Positions 30,677 through 39,804 of a DNA stretch of 50,552 bases are shown here, piece by piece. The stretch is from NCBI GenBank assembly GCA_964590515.1, contig CAZPZD010000013.1, positions 1-50,552 of the forward strand. Reading direction: 5' to 3'. Under the pieces are notes generated by a model that was given only the letters and a program-made list of their open reading frames with translations, did not search any database and had not been told where the DNA came from. How positions within the stretch are numbered: position 1 is the stretch's first letter; each line of letters opens with the position of its first letter. A program made the position numbers and the translations under genes. Source of the DNA: JADFRG01 sp964590515. Its GTDB lineage: Bacteria > Chloroflexota > Anaerolineae > Anaerolineales > E44-bin32.

Positions 30677-33600
30677 ATGGAACAGGCCATGGCGGCTAGA
30701 GAACCCGGCGGTGGCTGGCTGGAAAAGCTGCTGGCGGTCCGAGTGCAGGTCAACTCCGAGAGCGTGATTGCGGTCGGCCTGCTGTTCGCGGCGGTCCTGA
30801 CCCGCTTCTCGAATCTCGAGACGCGGGCGATGAGCCACGACGAAAGTCTGCACACGTTCTACTCGTGGGAGCTCGAACAGGGCAGAGGCTATCAGCACAC
30901 CCCGCTCATGCACGGGCCACTACAGTTCCATCTGGTGGCGCTCTCGTATTTCCTTTTCGGCGACTCAGACGCCTCAGCCCGGATCCCCGCGGCGCTAGCC
31001 GGGGTGGCCGCAGTCGGATTGATTTTCGCCTTCCGGCAGTGGTTTGGCAGGACCGGAACGCTGGTGACCGCGGGGCTGATCCTCATTTCGCCCTACATGC
31101 TCTATTACAGCCGCTATGTACGTAATGAGGCCTTCGTCGTCGTCGAAGCCCTATTGATGTTTTGGGCGATCTTTCGCTATTACGAGACCCGCCACACTCG
31201 CTGGCTGTATTTGCTTGCCATCGCATTGTCACTTCACTTCCTGTCCAAGGAGACCGCCTTTCTCTATGCCGCTCAGGCGCTGCTCTTTCTGGCAGCCCAT
31301 CTGATCTGGCGCTTATACCAGGAGCGCTGGAATTCGGGAGCCCGCCGGGCAGTGTTCCTGCTGGGAGTGGCGGCTTTAGTCATGGGGACCTCAGTGGCCA
31401 TGGTGGCCTACTTTCGGGAGCGGGCAGCCGGAACCGGAGCGCCGGCTGAGTCGCTGCAGCCGCTGGACCCAGGAGCTGAGATCGTCTCGGCGGCTGGGCT
31501 CTCTCCCCTGATCGCGCTGGCAGGAAGCGTGGCGCTGGTGGGGGGGAGTCTGGTGGGGGCGGTCGTCGTGCGTGAGTTTGGGGCACGACTCAGGCGAGAT
31601 TTCCCTTCGCTCGACATGCTGCTCATCATCGGAACCCTGACCCTCCCGCAGCTGGCGGCCATTCCGGCGAATATTCTGGGTTGGGATCCGCTCGCATTTC
31701 AGGATCCAAGCTCGCGGGTTCGGACCTTGATTGTGGTGGTTGTTCTGACCCTTATCAGCCTCGGAATCGGCTGGGCCTGGGACATTCGGCGCTGGTTGCC
31801 GGTCGCGGGCGCCTTCTTCCTCCCGTACTTCCTCTTCTACACGACCCTGTTCACCAATAGCGATGGATTGGCTTCCGGCCTGGTCGGCTCGTTGGGCTAT
31901 TGGCTTGTGCAGCACGGGGTGGAGCGCGGCAGCCAGCCTGCGTATTACTACGCCCTCATTCAGATTCCGTTCTACGAATTCCTTCCGGCGATCGGGGCAG
32001 GCTTGGCACTCTGGATGGGGATTGGGTCTTTCGGTCGACTGAGGAAGCCGGCCGAGCGGTCTGACCGATTCCCGGTGATGCTGCTATTCGGCTATTGGGC
32101 AGTGACGGCGCTCTTGATCTACTCCTTCGCCGGGGAGCGGATGCCCTGGCTCACCGTGCATATCGCGCTGCCCCTGATCCTGCTGTCCGGCTGGGCGATC
32201 GGCAAGTTCATCGATTCAATCGATTGGCGCATGGTCCGGGAAGGGAAGGGTTGGTTGCTCGCGCCGTTAGGCTTGGTATTTCTGCTCGCAGCGTTGCGCA
32301 CGGTTGGGACCCTGCTTGGCCCGCAGCCTCCATTTGCAGGAAGCACTCTGGAGGAGCTTCGGGCGACCAACACCTTCTTCGCCGCGGCGGCGGTCGCAAT
32401 CGGTACCGGGGTGGCCATCACAACCCTCGGCCGGGGTTGGCCCGCGGCCGGTCTTCGCAAACTGGGAGGACTGGCCTTTCTCAGCATCCTGGCAGGGCTG
32501 ACCGCCCGAACCGCGTTCAGGGCGGCCTACCCGAATGGCGACTATGCCACCGAGTTCCTGGTGTATGCCCACTCGGCGCCCGGGGTTAAGAATGTGATGG
32601 CGCAGGTCGAAGATCTTTCCCGGCGCACCACCGATGGGCTGGCGATCAAAGTGGCCTTCGACGACGACGTTTCATGGCCGATCAACTGGTACATGCGGAA
32701 CTACAGCCAGGCACTGTATTACGCGGCCACTCCGAGCCGTGACCTGCTGAATTACCCGGTGGTCATCGCGGGGGACAATAACTGGGGCAAGATCGATCCG
32801 TTGATGCAGGATTTGTATCATAGCTTTGAGTACATCCGGATGTGGTGGCCTATGCAGGACTACTATGGACTGACCTGGGAGCGCTTGGCCAATGCCTTCG
32901 GCTCAGCACAGATGCGCGGAGCGCTGTGGCAAATCTGGTTCAACCGAGACTACTCCGAGTACGCGGAGGCCACCGGACGCGACTTCTCGCTGGAGCAATG
33001 GACCCCTTCCGACCGGATGAAGCTCTACGTCCGGAAAGACATTGGCGCATTGATCTGGGACTACGGAATAACACCGGCCGCGCTTGAAGCGGAACCCTAT
33101 GTGGATCCATATGCCGAGAAGATCATCACACTTGAGGCCGAATCCGTGATTGGCGGGAGCGGATCGGCCCTCGGCCAGCTTAGCCGGCCACGGGGAGTGG
33201 CCGTCGCTCCGGACGGCAGCCTCTACGTGGCGGACGCCATGAATCACCGGGTCCAGCGATTCGATCCGTCCGGTGAGCCGCTCGGGCAGTGGGGCAGCTT
33301 CTCAACACCCATCGAGGAGGGAGAAGCGCCACCTCCGGGAACCTTCAATGAACCCTGGGGCGTGGCCGTTGCGCCCGATGGAACTGTGTACGTCGCCGAC
33401 ACGTGGAACCACCGGATTCAACATTTCACGGCAACCGGGGAGTTCCTGGACATGTTCGGCAAGTTCGGCCAAGCCGGCCAGCCTGACGAATTCTGGGGGC
33501 CGCGGGGCTTAGCCGTGGACGAGCAGGGACGGTTGTTCGTAGTCGACACGGGCAACAAACGGGTTGTGGTGTTTGGTGCAGACGGGCAATCCGTGGGCCA

Positions 33601-34030
33601 ATTCGGCGGATTCGGTCTGCAATTGGGTGGGCTGGATGAGCCGGTGGGAGTGGCGATCGACGGCCAGGGGCGAGTGTTCGTGGCGGACACCTGGAATCGG
33701 CGAGTGCAAGTCTTCGAAGAGGTCGCCGAGTCGGTGTTCAGCGCAGTCGCCGAGTGGTCGATCGATGGATGGCTTGGACAGTCCCTGGAGAACAAACCCT
33801 ACCTGGCGGTGAGCCGGCTAGGTACAGTCTGCCTTTCAGATCCAGAAGGATATCGAGTTCTCTGCTTCAGCCCAGAAGGCGAGTTCGCCTTCGGCTGGGG
33901 AGGATTTGGTGCCGGGTCCAACCAGTTCGGATTGCCGGTAGGGCTGATCTTCTCGGCATCCGGCGATCTTTGGGTGGTAGATTCTAGCAACGATCGCCTG
34001 ATGCGATTCAACGTACCGGAAGCCGGATGA
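30677..34030 (+). CDS. Agl23/TIGR03663-type membrane protein with NHL propeller
   Basis: An 1117-aa protein. The N-terminal 600 residues are a multi-helix GT-C/PMT-like membrane domain with the early acidic motif SHDES (53-57), PYMLYYSRYVRNE and FAGERMPWLTVHIALP, matching the flippase-associated Agl23 family involved in protein glycosylation. A soluble region follows, then from about residue 835 five NHL-type repeats (SRPRGVAVAPDGSLYVADAMNHRVQRF and similar, shown here in part) form a propeller likely outside the cell. The start ATG is four bases after the rluB stop behind GAGAGG; its own stop overlaps sucC (ATGA). The role is inferred: membrane transfer or export of a glycan, with the propeller binding a partner. 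Confidence 0.88.
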   Translation: MEQAMAAREPGGGWLEKLLAVRVQVNSESVIAVGLLFAAVLTRFSNLETRAMSHDESLHTFYSWELEQGRGYQHTPLMHGPLQFHLVALSYFLFGDSDASARIPAALAGVAAVGLIFAFRQWFGRTGTLVTAGLILISPYMLYYSRYVRNEAFVVVEALLMFWAIFRYYETRHTRWLYLLAIALSLHFLSKETAFLYAAQALLFLAAHLIWRLYQERWNSGARRAVFLLGVAALVMGTSVAMVAYFRERAAGTGAPAESLQPLDPGAEIVSAAGLSPLIALAGSVALVGGSLVGAVVVREFGARLRRDFPSLDMLLIIGTLTLPQLAAIPANILGWDPLAFQDPSSRVRTLIVVVVLTLISLGIGWAWDIRRWLPVAGAFFLPYFLFYTTLFTNSDGLASGLVGSLGYWLVQHGVERGSQPAYYYALIQIPFYEFLPAIGAGLALWMGIGSFGRLRKPAERSDRFPVMLLFGYWAVTALLIYSFAGERMPWLTVHIALPLILLSGWAIGKFIDSIDWRMVREGKGWLLAPLGLVFLLAALRTVGTLLGPQPPFAGSTLEELRATNTFFAAAAVAIGTGVAITTLGRGWPAAGLRKLGGLAFLSILAGLTARTAFRAAYPNGDYATEFLVYAHSAPGVKNVMAQVEDLSRRTTDGLAIKVAFDDDVSWPINWYMRNYSQALYYAATPSRDLLNYPVVIAGDNNWGKIDPLMQDLYHSFEYIRMWWPMQDYYGLTWERLANAFGSAQMRGALWQIWFNRDYSEYAEATGRDFSLEQWTPSDRMKLYVRKDIGALIWDYGITPAALEAEPYVDPYAEKIITLEAESVIGGSGSALGQLSRPRGVAVAPDGSLYVADAMNHRVQRFDPSGEPLGQWGSFSTPIEEGEAPPPGTFNEPWGVAVAPDGTVYVADTWNHRIQHFTATGEFLDMFGKFGQAGQPDEFWGPRGLAVDEQGRLFVVDTGNKRVVVFGADGQSVGQFGGFGLQLGGLDEPVGVAIDGQGRVFVADTWNRRVQVFEEVAESVFSAVAEWSIDGWLGQSLENKPYLAVSRLGTVCLSDPEGYRVLCFSPEGEFAFGWGGFGAGSNQFGLPVGLIFSASGDLWVVDSSNDRLMRFNVPEAG

Positions 34031-35172
34031 AACTCCACGAATACCAATCCAAGCAGCTGTTTGCCCAGCATGGGATCCCCATCCCACGGGGTAGGGTGGC
34101 GATGACCGCCTCGGAGGCAAGAGCCATTGCCGAGGAACTGGGCGGCAGGGCGGTTATCAAGGCACAGGTCTTGGTCGGCGGTCGGGGGAAGGCCGGAGGG
34201 ATCCGGCTGGCTGAATCCCCCGAGGAGGCGGAGGAACTGGCTACCCAGGTCCTTGGAATGCGGATCAAAGAGTTGCCGGTTCGCAAAGTGCTGGTCGATG
34301 AGGCCGCCGAGATTCAGACCGAGATTTACCTGGGAGTCACCAACGACCGAGCCGCTCGAGTGCCGGTAATGATTGCCTCGCTGGAAGGGGGGATTGAGAT
34401 CGAGGAGGTGGCGCGCAAGGATCCCGAGCGGATCGTGCGAGTGTGGGTCGATCCATTCCTGGGATTGCGCGAGTACCAGGCCCGAAATCTGGCAACTTCG
34501 ATGGAATTGCCTCGACAGTTGTGGTCGGAATTCGCTCGAATCGCCAGCGGCCTGTTCAAGACCTTCCTGGACGTCGACGCAACTCTGGCGGAAATCAATC
34601 CGTTGGTCATCACCGACGCTGGCAAACTGCTGGCACTCGATGGAAAGATCATCCTTGACGACAACGCCCTGTACCGTCATCCCGGGCTGGCCGAATTGCG
34701 GGATATCGATGAGGAAGTTGCCTCGGAGCGGGAGGCCCGCAAGTATGGTCTGTCCTACGTGAAGCTGAACGGCGATATCGGCTGCCTGGTCAACGGGGCC
34801 GGCCTGGCAATGGCGACCATGGATGTGATCAAATCGTTCGGCGGCGAGCCGGCGAATTTTCTGGACGTAGGCGGTGGTGCGGCGGCTGAAAAGGTTGCCG
34901 CCGCCCTGAGGATCATCCTGGCGGACGAGACTGTTCGCTCGATCCTGCTCAACATTTTCGGTGGGATTACCCGCTGCGACGAAGTTGCCCGCGGAATCTT
35001 GATGGCCCTTGAAGGAATCCAGCGCCAGGTGCCGATCGTGATTCGATTGGTGGGGACCAACGAGGAGGAGGGCCGCAAGATCTTGGCTGAGGCCGACCTG
35101 ACAACCGCGGCATCCCTGAGCGAGGCGGCCAGGCTGGCCATCGCGGCCTCGCGGGTGGAGGTGGTCGGGTGA
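34027..35172 (+). CDS. sucC: Succinate-CoA ligase, ADP-forming, beta subunit
   Basis: A 381-aa ATP-grasp subunit of the TCA-cycle enzyme interconverting succinyl-CoA and succinate with ATP or GTP formation. MKLHEYQSKQLFAQHGI at the N-terminus, the nucleotide loop KAQVLVGGRGKAGG, LAEINPLVI, NGAGLAMATMD and NIFGGITRCDEVA are diagnostic and full length. Its ATG overlaps the stop of the Agl23-NHL gene and its stop overlaps the sucD GTG, so translation is coupled across three genes. Confidence 0.97.
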   Translation: MKLHEYQSKQLFAQHGIPIPRGRVAMTASEARAIAEELGGRAVIKAQVLVGGRGKAGGIRLAESPEEAEELATQVLGMRIKELPVRKVLVDEAAEIQTEIYLGVTNDRAARVPVMIASLEGGIEIEEVARKDPERIVRVWVDPFLGLREYQARNLATSMELPRQLWSEFARIASGLFKTFLDVDATLAEINPLVITDAGKLLALDGKIILDDNALYRHPGLAELRDIDEEVASEREARKYGLSYVKLNGDIGCLVNGAGLAMATMDVIKSFGGEPANFLDVGGGAAAEKVAAALRIILADETVRSILLNIFGGITRCDEVARGILMALEGIQRQVPIVIRLVGTNEEEGRKILAEADLTTAASLSEAARLAIAASRVEVVG

Positions 35173-36032
35173 GCATCCTTGTCAATAAGGACACCCGTCT
35201 GATGGTCCAGGGGATCACCGGACGCGAAGGGATCTTTCACGCCGCCCAGATGCTCGATTACGGGACCAAGATCGTCGCCGGCGTGACGCCTGGTAAAGGC
35301 GGCGATTGGGTCCTGGATGGCAAGGTCCCGGTCTTCGACACCGTCGACCAGGCGATCGCCGCGACCGGGGCCACCTGCAGCGTATCCTTCGTCCCCGCCC
35401 GATTCGCGGTCGATGCGATGCTGGAAGCGGCCGACGCCCAAATTCCGCTGCTGGTATGCATCACGGAGGGGATTCCGGTGCAGGACATGATCATGGTCCG
35501 CGAATACCTGGACCGGGTCGGCGCAAGACTCATCGGACCGAATTGCCCTGGTCTGCTGACTCCCGGGGAGTGCAAAGTGGGGATCATCCCCAGCCATATC
35601 GCCGAGCCGGGCCCGGTCGGTGTGGTCTCTCGGTCCGGTACCCTGACCTACGAGGTCCTTTACGCTCTGCAGCGGAGCGGACTGGGGGTCTCGACTTGCA
35701 TCGGGATCGGCGGGGACCCCGTGATCGGGACCACCTTCCTGGACGTGCTTGAGCTATTCGAGGCCGACCCGCATACCGAGTCGGTCGTTTTGATCGGAGA
35801 GATTGGCGGGACGGATGAAGAGCGGGCCGCCGAATTTATCGGCGAGCACATGACCAAGTCGGTGGTGAGCTTCATCGCCGGGCAGACCGCTCCTCCCGGG
35901 AAACGAATGGGGCATGCTGGAGCAATCATCGAGGGCGGATCGGGCCTGGCCGCGGACAAGATCGCGGCCCTCGAAGCGGCCGGAGTCTCGGTGGCCACCA
36001 CCCCTGAAGCGATCCCCGAACTGCTGACCTGA
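35169..36032 (+). CDS. sucD: Succinate-CoA ligase alpha subunit
   Basis: A 287-aa CoA-binding subunit. The CoA Rossmann region has QGITGREGIFHA and AGVTPGKGG, GPNCPGLLTPGE follows, and the phosphorylated histidine is H249 in GKRMGHAGAI. It pairs with sucC, with which it overlaps (GTGA). The product and length are complete. rsmD begins one base after its stop. Confidence 0.97.
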   Translation: MSILVNKDTRLMVQGITGREGIFHAAQMLDYGTKIVAGVTPGKGGDWVLDGKVPVFDTVDQAIAATGATCSVSFVPARFAVDAMLEAADAQIPLLVCITEGIPVQDMIMVREYLDRVGARLIGPNCPGLLTPGECKVGIIPSHIAEPGPVGVVSRSGTLTYEVLYALQRSGLGVSTCIGIGGDPVIGTTFLDVLELFEADPHTESVVLIGEIGGTDEERAAEFIGEHMTKSVVSFIAGQTAPPGKRMGHAGAIIEGGSGLAADKIAALEAAGVSVATTPEAIPELLT

Positions 36033-36033
36033 A

Positions 36034-36594
36034 ATGCCAATCCGGGTTGTGGCCGGCACCGCAAAGGGGCGGCGCCTGCGCTTGGTCCCCGGTGAGGGGT
36101 CCCGGCCCGTCCGGGATCAAGTCAAAGAAGCCCTCTTCAACATTCTCGCCCCTCAAATCGTCGGCTGCACCTTCCTCGACCTCTTCGCGGGGACCGGGAG
36201 CGTCGGGATTGAGGCCCTCAGCCGTGGAGCCTCCCACTCCACATTCGTTGAAAGGAACGGGCGAGCCATTGAAACAATTCGGTATAACCTGGAGCACACC
36301 GGATTGAGCGATCGGGCAAAAGTGATTCAAGGCGACGCGTTCGCGGTGCTCGGCACCGGAGCCGCAGATGGGTTCGACCTCGTCTATGTGGCTCCGCCCC
36401 AATACTCCAAGCTCTGGAGCCGGGCGGTGGTCGGCCTCGACCAGCGCGGGGACTGGCTGAATCCGGATGCCTGGGTGATAGCCCAAATTCATCCGATGGA
36501 ACATGAATCTCTACCGCTTCGGCGGCTGGTCGAGATCGACCGGCGCAAATACGGCAAGACGTTGCTCGTGATCTACGAGTGGCCGGGAGAGTAG
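36034..36594 (+). CDS. rsmD: 16S rRNA (guanine-N2)-methyltransferase RsmD-like
   Basis: A 186-aa SAM-dependent methyltransferase of the RsmD family, which modifies G966 of 16S rRNA in E. coli. The opening RVVAGTAKGRRLRLVPG, RPVRDQVKEALFNIL, the SAM motif DLFAGTGS (49-56) and FVERNGRAIETIRYNL fit well. The catalytic motif, usually DPPY, reads VAPPQY (119-124), so the acidic residue is missing; I believe such variants occur in this lineage, but activity is not certain. The 3' end overlaps the convergent membrane-protein gene by 22 bases. Confidence 0.87.
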   Translation: MPIRVVAGTAKGRRLRLVPGEGSRPVRDQVKEALFNILAPQIVGCTFLDLFAGTGSVGIEALSRGASHSTFVERNGRAIETIRYNLEHTGLSDRAKVIQGDAFAVLGTGAADGFDLVYVAPPQYSKLWSRAVVGLDQRGDWLNPDAWVIAQIHPMEHESLPLRRLVEIDRRKYGKTLLVIYEWPGE

Positions 36595-37463
36595 ACCCGA
36601 TCGCCCCCCAAGATCTCACGGATGAATTGGTAGGACGCGAATAGCTCCAGGGCGAACGGAGGAAATCCAAGCAATCCCAACACCGGCATCTGCCCGAAAC
36701 GCAAGCCGAGCGGGCGCAGTGCTTCAGGGAAAATGTAGATCCAATACGCGCCGCCGGCCGCGGACGCCTGGTGGTTCCAGGTCTCCCAGAGCAATCCGCA
36801 GATCAATCCTCCGAGCAAGAACGAGTATACGAGCCGCCGATCACCGAGCCTCCAGCGTTGACGGAGTGCCGGCAGCCCGAGCATCTCGTTCAATGGGTCC
36901 AGCAGCAGAAAGAACCCGATCCAAACCGCGCCAAAAAGGAAGGCGGCCGTATCGGATGGCACAGCCAATGGGATCGTAATCAGCGCAATCCCGGCAATCG
37001 ACCAGACCCACGGCGCACCGACCCTCCCCATCGAGTTAGTGATTCCTCCCTCGGACCGGCGGCGCTCCAGAATCGCCTGGCACAGATCGCTCGCTTCGAA
37101 GACTCCGGGCATGATCGTTGCAAAGGACCAGAAGTAACCCAAATCCCGTGCAAGGCTGCTGGCCGGAAGCCCTTCGTACCGCCAATTGCGGAGATGCAGG
37201 TTGTAGGCCTCGAAGATCAGCCAGACTCCGACAGAGGCAAGCACTACCAGCGGAAGCTCCCGTCGACGGCTCATGATCCAAGAGTGTCCGCGCAGCCGGA
37301 AGACCACACCATCCATAAACAAGATCACCCCGGTCCACATTACCGGAGTGAGCCAGGTTGCCATCCAGCGGTTGCCGGCTGCGAGCAGCGCCTGCCCTAC
37401 AGCGAGGATTCCGAGCCCGGCCCAGGTGTGGGCTGGCAGGCGGCGAGTGCTTTGAGTGATCAA
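36573..37463 (-). CDS. Polytopic membrane protein, unknown function
   Basis: A 296-aa protein with about seven predicted membrane helices (for example LGILAVGQALLAA, LPLVVLASVGVWLIFEAYNL, FLFGAVWIGFFLLLDPLN, VYSFLLGGLICGLLWETWN). Polar loops carry repeated Trp-rich motifs such as FEAYNLHLRNWRYEGLP and LWETWNHQAS. I recognise no catalytic motif or family. The TTG start is the first in frame and has no good ribosome site, so the N-terminus is uncertain. A TATAAT at 37529-37534 on this strand lies 65 bases upstream. It is convergent with, and overlaps, rsmD. Confidence 0.72.
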   Translation of the reverse strand: MITQSTRRLPAHTWAGLGILAVGQALLAAGNRWMATWLTPVMWTGVILFMDGVVFRLRGHSWIMSRRRELPLVVLASVGVWLIFEAYNLHLRNWRYEGLPASSLARDLGYFWSFATIMPGVFEASDLCQAILERRRSEGGITNSMGRVGAPWVWSIAGIALITIPLAVPSDTAAFLFGAVWIGFFLLLDPLNEMLGLPALRQRWRLGDRRLVYSFLLGGLICGLLWETWNHQASAAGGAYWIYIFPEALRPLGLRFGQMPVLGLLGFPPFALELFASYQFIREILGGDRVYSPGHS

Positions 37464-37528
37464 GGTAAGGGTGCGAGGGACGAGATTGTATCGATCGGGG
37501 GCTGCCCGTTCGGTGACCGCGCTGGCGA

Positions 37529-37536
37529 ATTATACT
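37529..37536. promoter_or_regulatory. Overlapping divergent -10 boxes
   Basis: ATTATACT reads as TATAAT on the minus strand (37534-37529) towards the membrane protein and as TATACT on the plus strand (37531-37536) towards the SPFH module. -35 elements are not clear for either. Confidence 0.4.
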
Positions 37537-37563
37537 CGTGGTGAGAAAGATGAGGAGGCTAAG

Positions 37564-38079
37564 ATGATCGACCCGATGGAGAAGATCACTGAGGGCAAGG
37601 ATTTGGTTGGAAAGATTCAAAACTTCGTCTCAAGCTTCCTGGGGTATTATGATCGAGATCGCAGACGCGAAGCAGACAAGATCTTGCGGGACTCCATCGC
37701 GGCGCGATACGAGACGGAGTGGGGCCGGATATCCGACGTTCAGGCGAGCCTGGTTTCAGCAGGGCAGTTGGAGCTCCTGGATGAAATCGAATCGGCGGCG
37801 ATCAAACTCCGGACGTTCATCGACCGAGTCCGAGGCGCACCGCGGGGCTACTCCGGATTCTTCGATGCCGTCCGGATCAAAAAGGACGAATTGCAGCGGA
37901 TCTACGCGTACGACCTCACGCTTTTGGAGAACTGCGACCGGGTAACAGCGGCGGTAGACCAGCTTGCTGGTACGGTGGGCAAGGACGGACTATCGGAGGC
38001 AATCCAGAATCTCACTGAAGTTGCGGCCGAGGCCAGCCGACTCTATGAGGGCCGGGCTGAAGTCATCCTGAGCAAGTAG
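37564..38079 (+). CDS. Hypothetical helical protein, SPFH partner
   Basis: A 171-aa, wholly alpha-helical-looking cytoplasmic protein with high charge and no recognised domain. Segments such as EADKILRDSIAARYETEWG and LDEIESAAIKLRTFIDRVR suggest a coiled-coil or four-helix bundle. GAGGAGG five bases ahead sets the ATG; the longer frame upstream is not used. Only seven bases separate it from the SPFH-HTH gene, so the two are almost certainly co-transcribed and may form a complex. Confidence 0.75.
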   Translation: MIDPMEKITEGKDLVGKIQNFVSSFLGYYDRDRRREADKILRDSIAARYETEWGRISDVQASLVSAGQLELLDEIESAAIKLRTFIDRVRGAPRGYSGFFDAVRIKKDELQRIYAYDLTLLENCDRVTAAVDQLAGTVGKDGLSEAIQNLTEVAAEASRLYEGRAEVILSK

Positions 38080-38086
38080 GAGAGCA

Positions 38087-39124
38087 ATGATGGCAAGGAT
38101 CTTCGACGTCGTTGAGTACCCGAACGAAATGCAGGACGAGTTTGTCCATCGGCTGCCCGAGAGCGGAGCAGGAGATTTCCGGATCGGTAGCCAGGTCATC
38201 GTCCGCGAAGCCCAGAGTGCAGTCTTCTTCCGGGATGGGAAGGCGCTCGACACGTTTGGGCCGGGTCGCCACACGATTACCACCGCGAACATCCCCCTGC
38301 TCGTGGATCTGATCGGCAAGGCGTTCGACGGGAAGAATCCATTCCCGGCCGAGGTCTACTTCGTATCGACTCGCGAGTTTGCCAATCAGAAATGGGGCAC
38401 TCCCCAGCCGATTCTGGTCAGGAACCCTGGGGTCGGCCTTGGGATCGCATTGCTGCAGGGATTTGGGACCTATGGGGTCCAAATCGCCGATCCCCATCAG
38501 TTCGTCACCCAAATCGTGGGTGCGATGGGGGCCTACAGCGCCCGGGACATTAATGACCGGCTGCGATCAATGCTGCTGTCGAAGCTCCAAGACCTGTTAG
38601 GTGAGACGACCAAGGCCAGCAGCGTTCCGGAGCTCATCGGCATGGTCGAGGAAATGGGCGCCGGGGTGCGGGCGAAGGCTCAAGACGACTTCAAGGCGGT
38701 GGGACTGAGGCTTAAGGCTTTCTACATCGAGAGCCTGAAACCATCCGACAAGTCGGCCGAAGAGCTGCGGGCGATGGGGATGCTCGACGTGCAGACGTAC
38801 ACCCAACTGCAGGCGGCGGATGCCATGCGCGACGCGGCCCAAAACCCATCCGGTGGGGCCGGCCTCACCGCCGGGATTGGCGCCGGCATGGGGATTGGAA
38901 GCGCAATCAGTGACGCGGTCCGTAAGGGAGCCCAGTCCGCCGAGGCGGGGAGCGCCGCTGGCGCGGGAAGCGATGTCATGACCCCGAGCGAGGCCGCGGG
39001 ATACTTGAAAGTCGCCGAGGAAGACGTGCTGGCTGCGATCAAGGCCGGGGAACTCAAGGCCAAGAAGATTGGAAAGGCCTACCGCATCAGCCGTGCCGCC
39101 TTGGATGATTACTTGAAGGGCTAG
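38087..39124 (+). CDS. SPFH-domain (YdjI-like) protein with C-terminal HTH
   Basis: A 345-aa protein. Residues about 20-250 match the soluble SPFH/YdjI branch (once labelled virion core protein-like): VIVREAQSAVFFRDGKALDTFGPG cut short here, then NIPLLVDLIGKAF, FGTYGVQIADPHQFV and IESLKPSDKSAEELRAMGM. A Gly/Ala-rich linker leads to residues about 298-345, an excisionase-type helix-turn-helix (MTPSEAAGYLKVAEEDVLAA, then KKIGKAYRISRAALDDYL). SPFH proteins oligomerise at membranes or stress sites; in relatives the tail is often a zinc ribbon or GYF-like domain, so a DNA-binding-like tail is unusual. AGGAGAG precedes the first of two adjacent ATGs. Confidence 0.88.
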   Translation: MMARIFDVVEYPNEMQDEFVHRLPESGAGDFRIGSQVIVREAQSAVFFRDGKALDTFGPGRHTITTANIPLLVDLIGKAFDGKNPFPAEVYFVSTREFANQKWGTPQPILVRNPGVGLGIALLQGFGTYGVQIADPHQFVTQIVGAMGAYSARDINDRLRSMLLSKLQDLLGETTKASSVPELIGMVEEMGAGVRAKAQDDFKAVGLRLKAFYIESLKPSDKSAEELRAMGMLDVQTYTQLQAADAMRDAAQNPSGGAGLTAGIGAGMGIGSAISDAVRKGAQSAEAGSAAGAGSDVMTPSEAAGYLKVAEEDVLAAIKAGELKAKKIGKAYRISRAALDDYLKG

Positions 39125-39804
39125 TTCGGCCCGCCTGCCAACAGAGTCACCTGCGACTCGGACAGGGTTTGGGCCTTGGGCAAGCGGCGAAGAGTGTCTT
39201 TCAGCTTCTTGAGGTGGACCGCCCGGGTGGGGGCCGCATCGGCCCGAATCTCGGCTGCCGCGCTCAGGAATACGACGAGCGGGTCCACTGGGGGGATCTG
39301 AGCCCCACCTAGTTTCCTCGCCAGGCGCCGCCGTAGCCGGTCAGCCTCGGCTGCGGCTTGGCGATCGAGTCCTTCGATCCTCCGAACGCCGCCCCGGCGG
39401 AGTCGCCCCCGCCTCGGGACGGTCCGCATCCACTTCCCGTCTCGGTATTCGACGTCTCCATCGTCAAAGCGCGGCAGCAACGCAAAGATTCCCGCCGGGC
39501 AAATTACCGCATGGCTGGCGCCGAGGGAATAGTGAAAAATGGAGAATCGCCCATCCAGACCCTTCAGGGCGCGATCCAGCAGTTCGTCGATGCGCGGATG
39601 ACGATCCCATCGATTGCGCATTGGGATACCGAGCTGGGAAGCGATCATACCGGCCAGGAACAGTCCGAGGACCCCGTCGAGCCGAGTGGACTGCCGGAAC
39701 GAGACCACCAGTCCGATCCCCATAATGCCCATTCCGCCAAACGAGAGCACCCGAGAAATCGTCGCGTATCGTCGGACTTTCCCGGAAGCCAGAACGTGGC
39801 GCAC
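39121..39804 (-). CDS. Two-helix membrane protein, possibly NERD-like
   Basis: A 227-aa protein. Two hydrophobic helices lie near the N-terminus (VLSFGGMGIMGIGLVVSF and GVLGLFLAGMIASQLGI). A soluble region follows with HAVICPAGIFALLPRFDDGDV, which resembles the core of nuclease-related NERD domains, and then an Arg-rich helical tail. The NERD assignment is weak because the catalytic residues are not clear. The GTG start overlaps the fabF stop by one base (TAGTG), making it the last gene of a plsX-fabF operon. Its stop overlaps that of the convergent SPFH gene. Confidence 0.7.
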   Translation of the reverse strand: MRHVLASGKVRRYATISRVLSFGGMGIMGIGLVVSFRQSTRLDGVLGLFLAGMIASQLGIPMRNRWDRHPRIDELLDRALKGLDGRFSIFHYSLGASHAVICPAGIFALLPRFDDGDVEYRDGKWMRTVPRRGRLRRGGVRRIEGLDRQAAAEADRLRRRLARKLGGAQIPPVDPLVVFLSAAAEIRADAAPTRAVHLKKLKDTLRRLPKAQTLSESQVTLLAGGPN

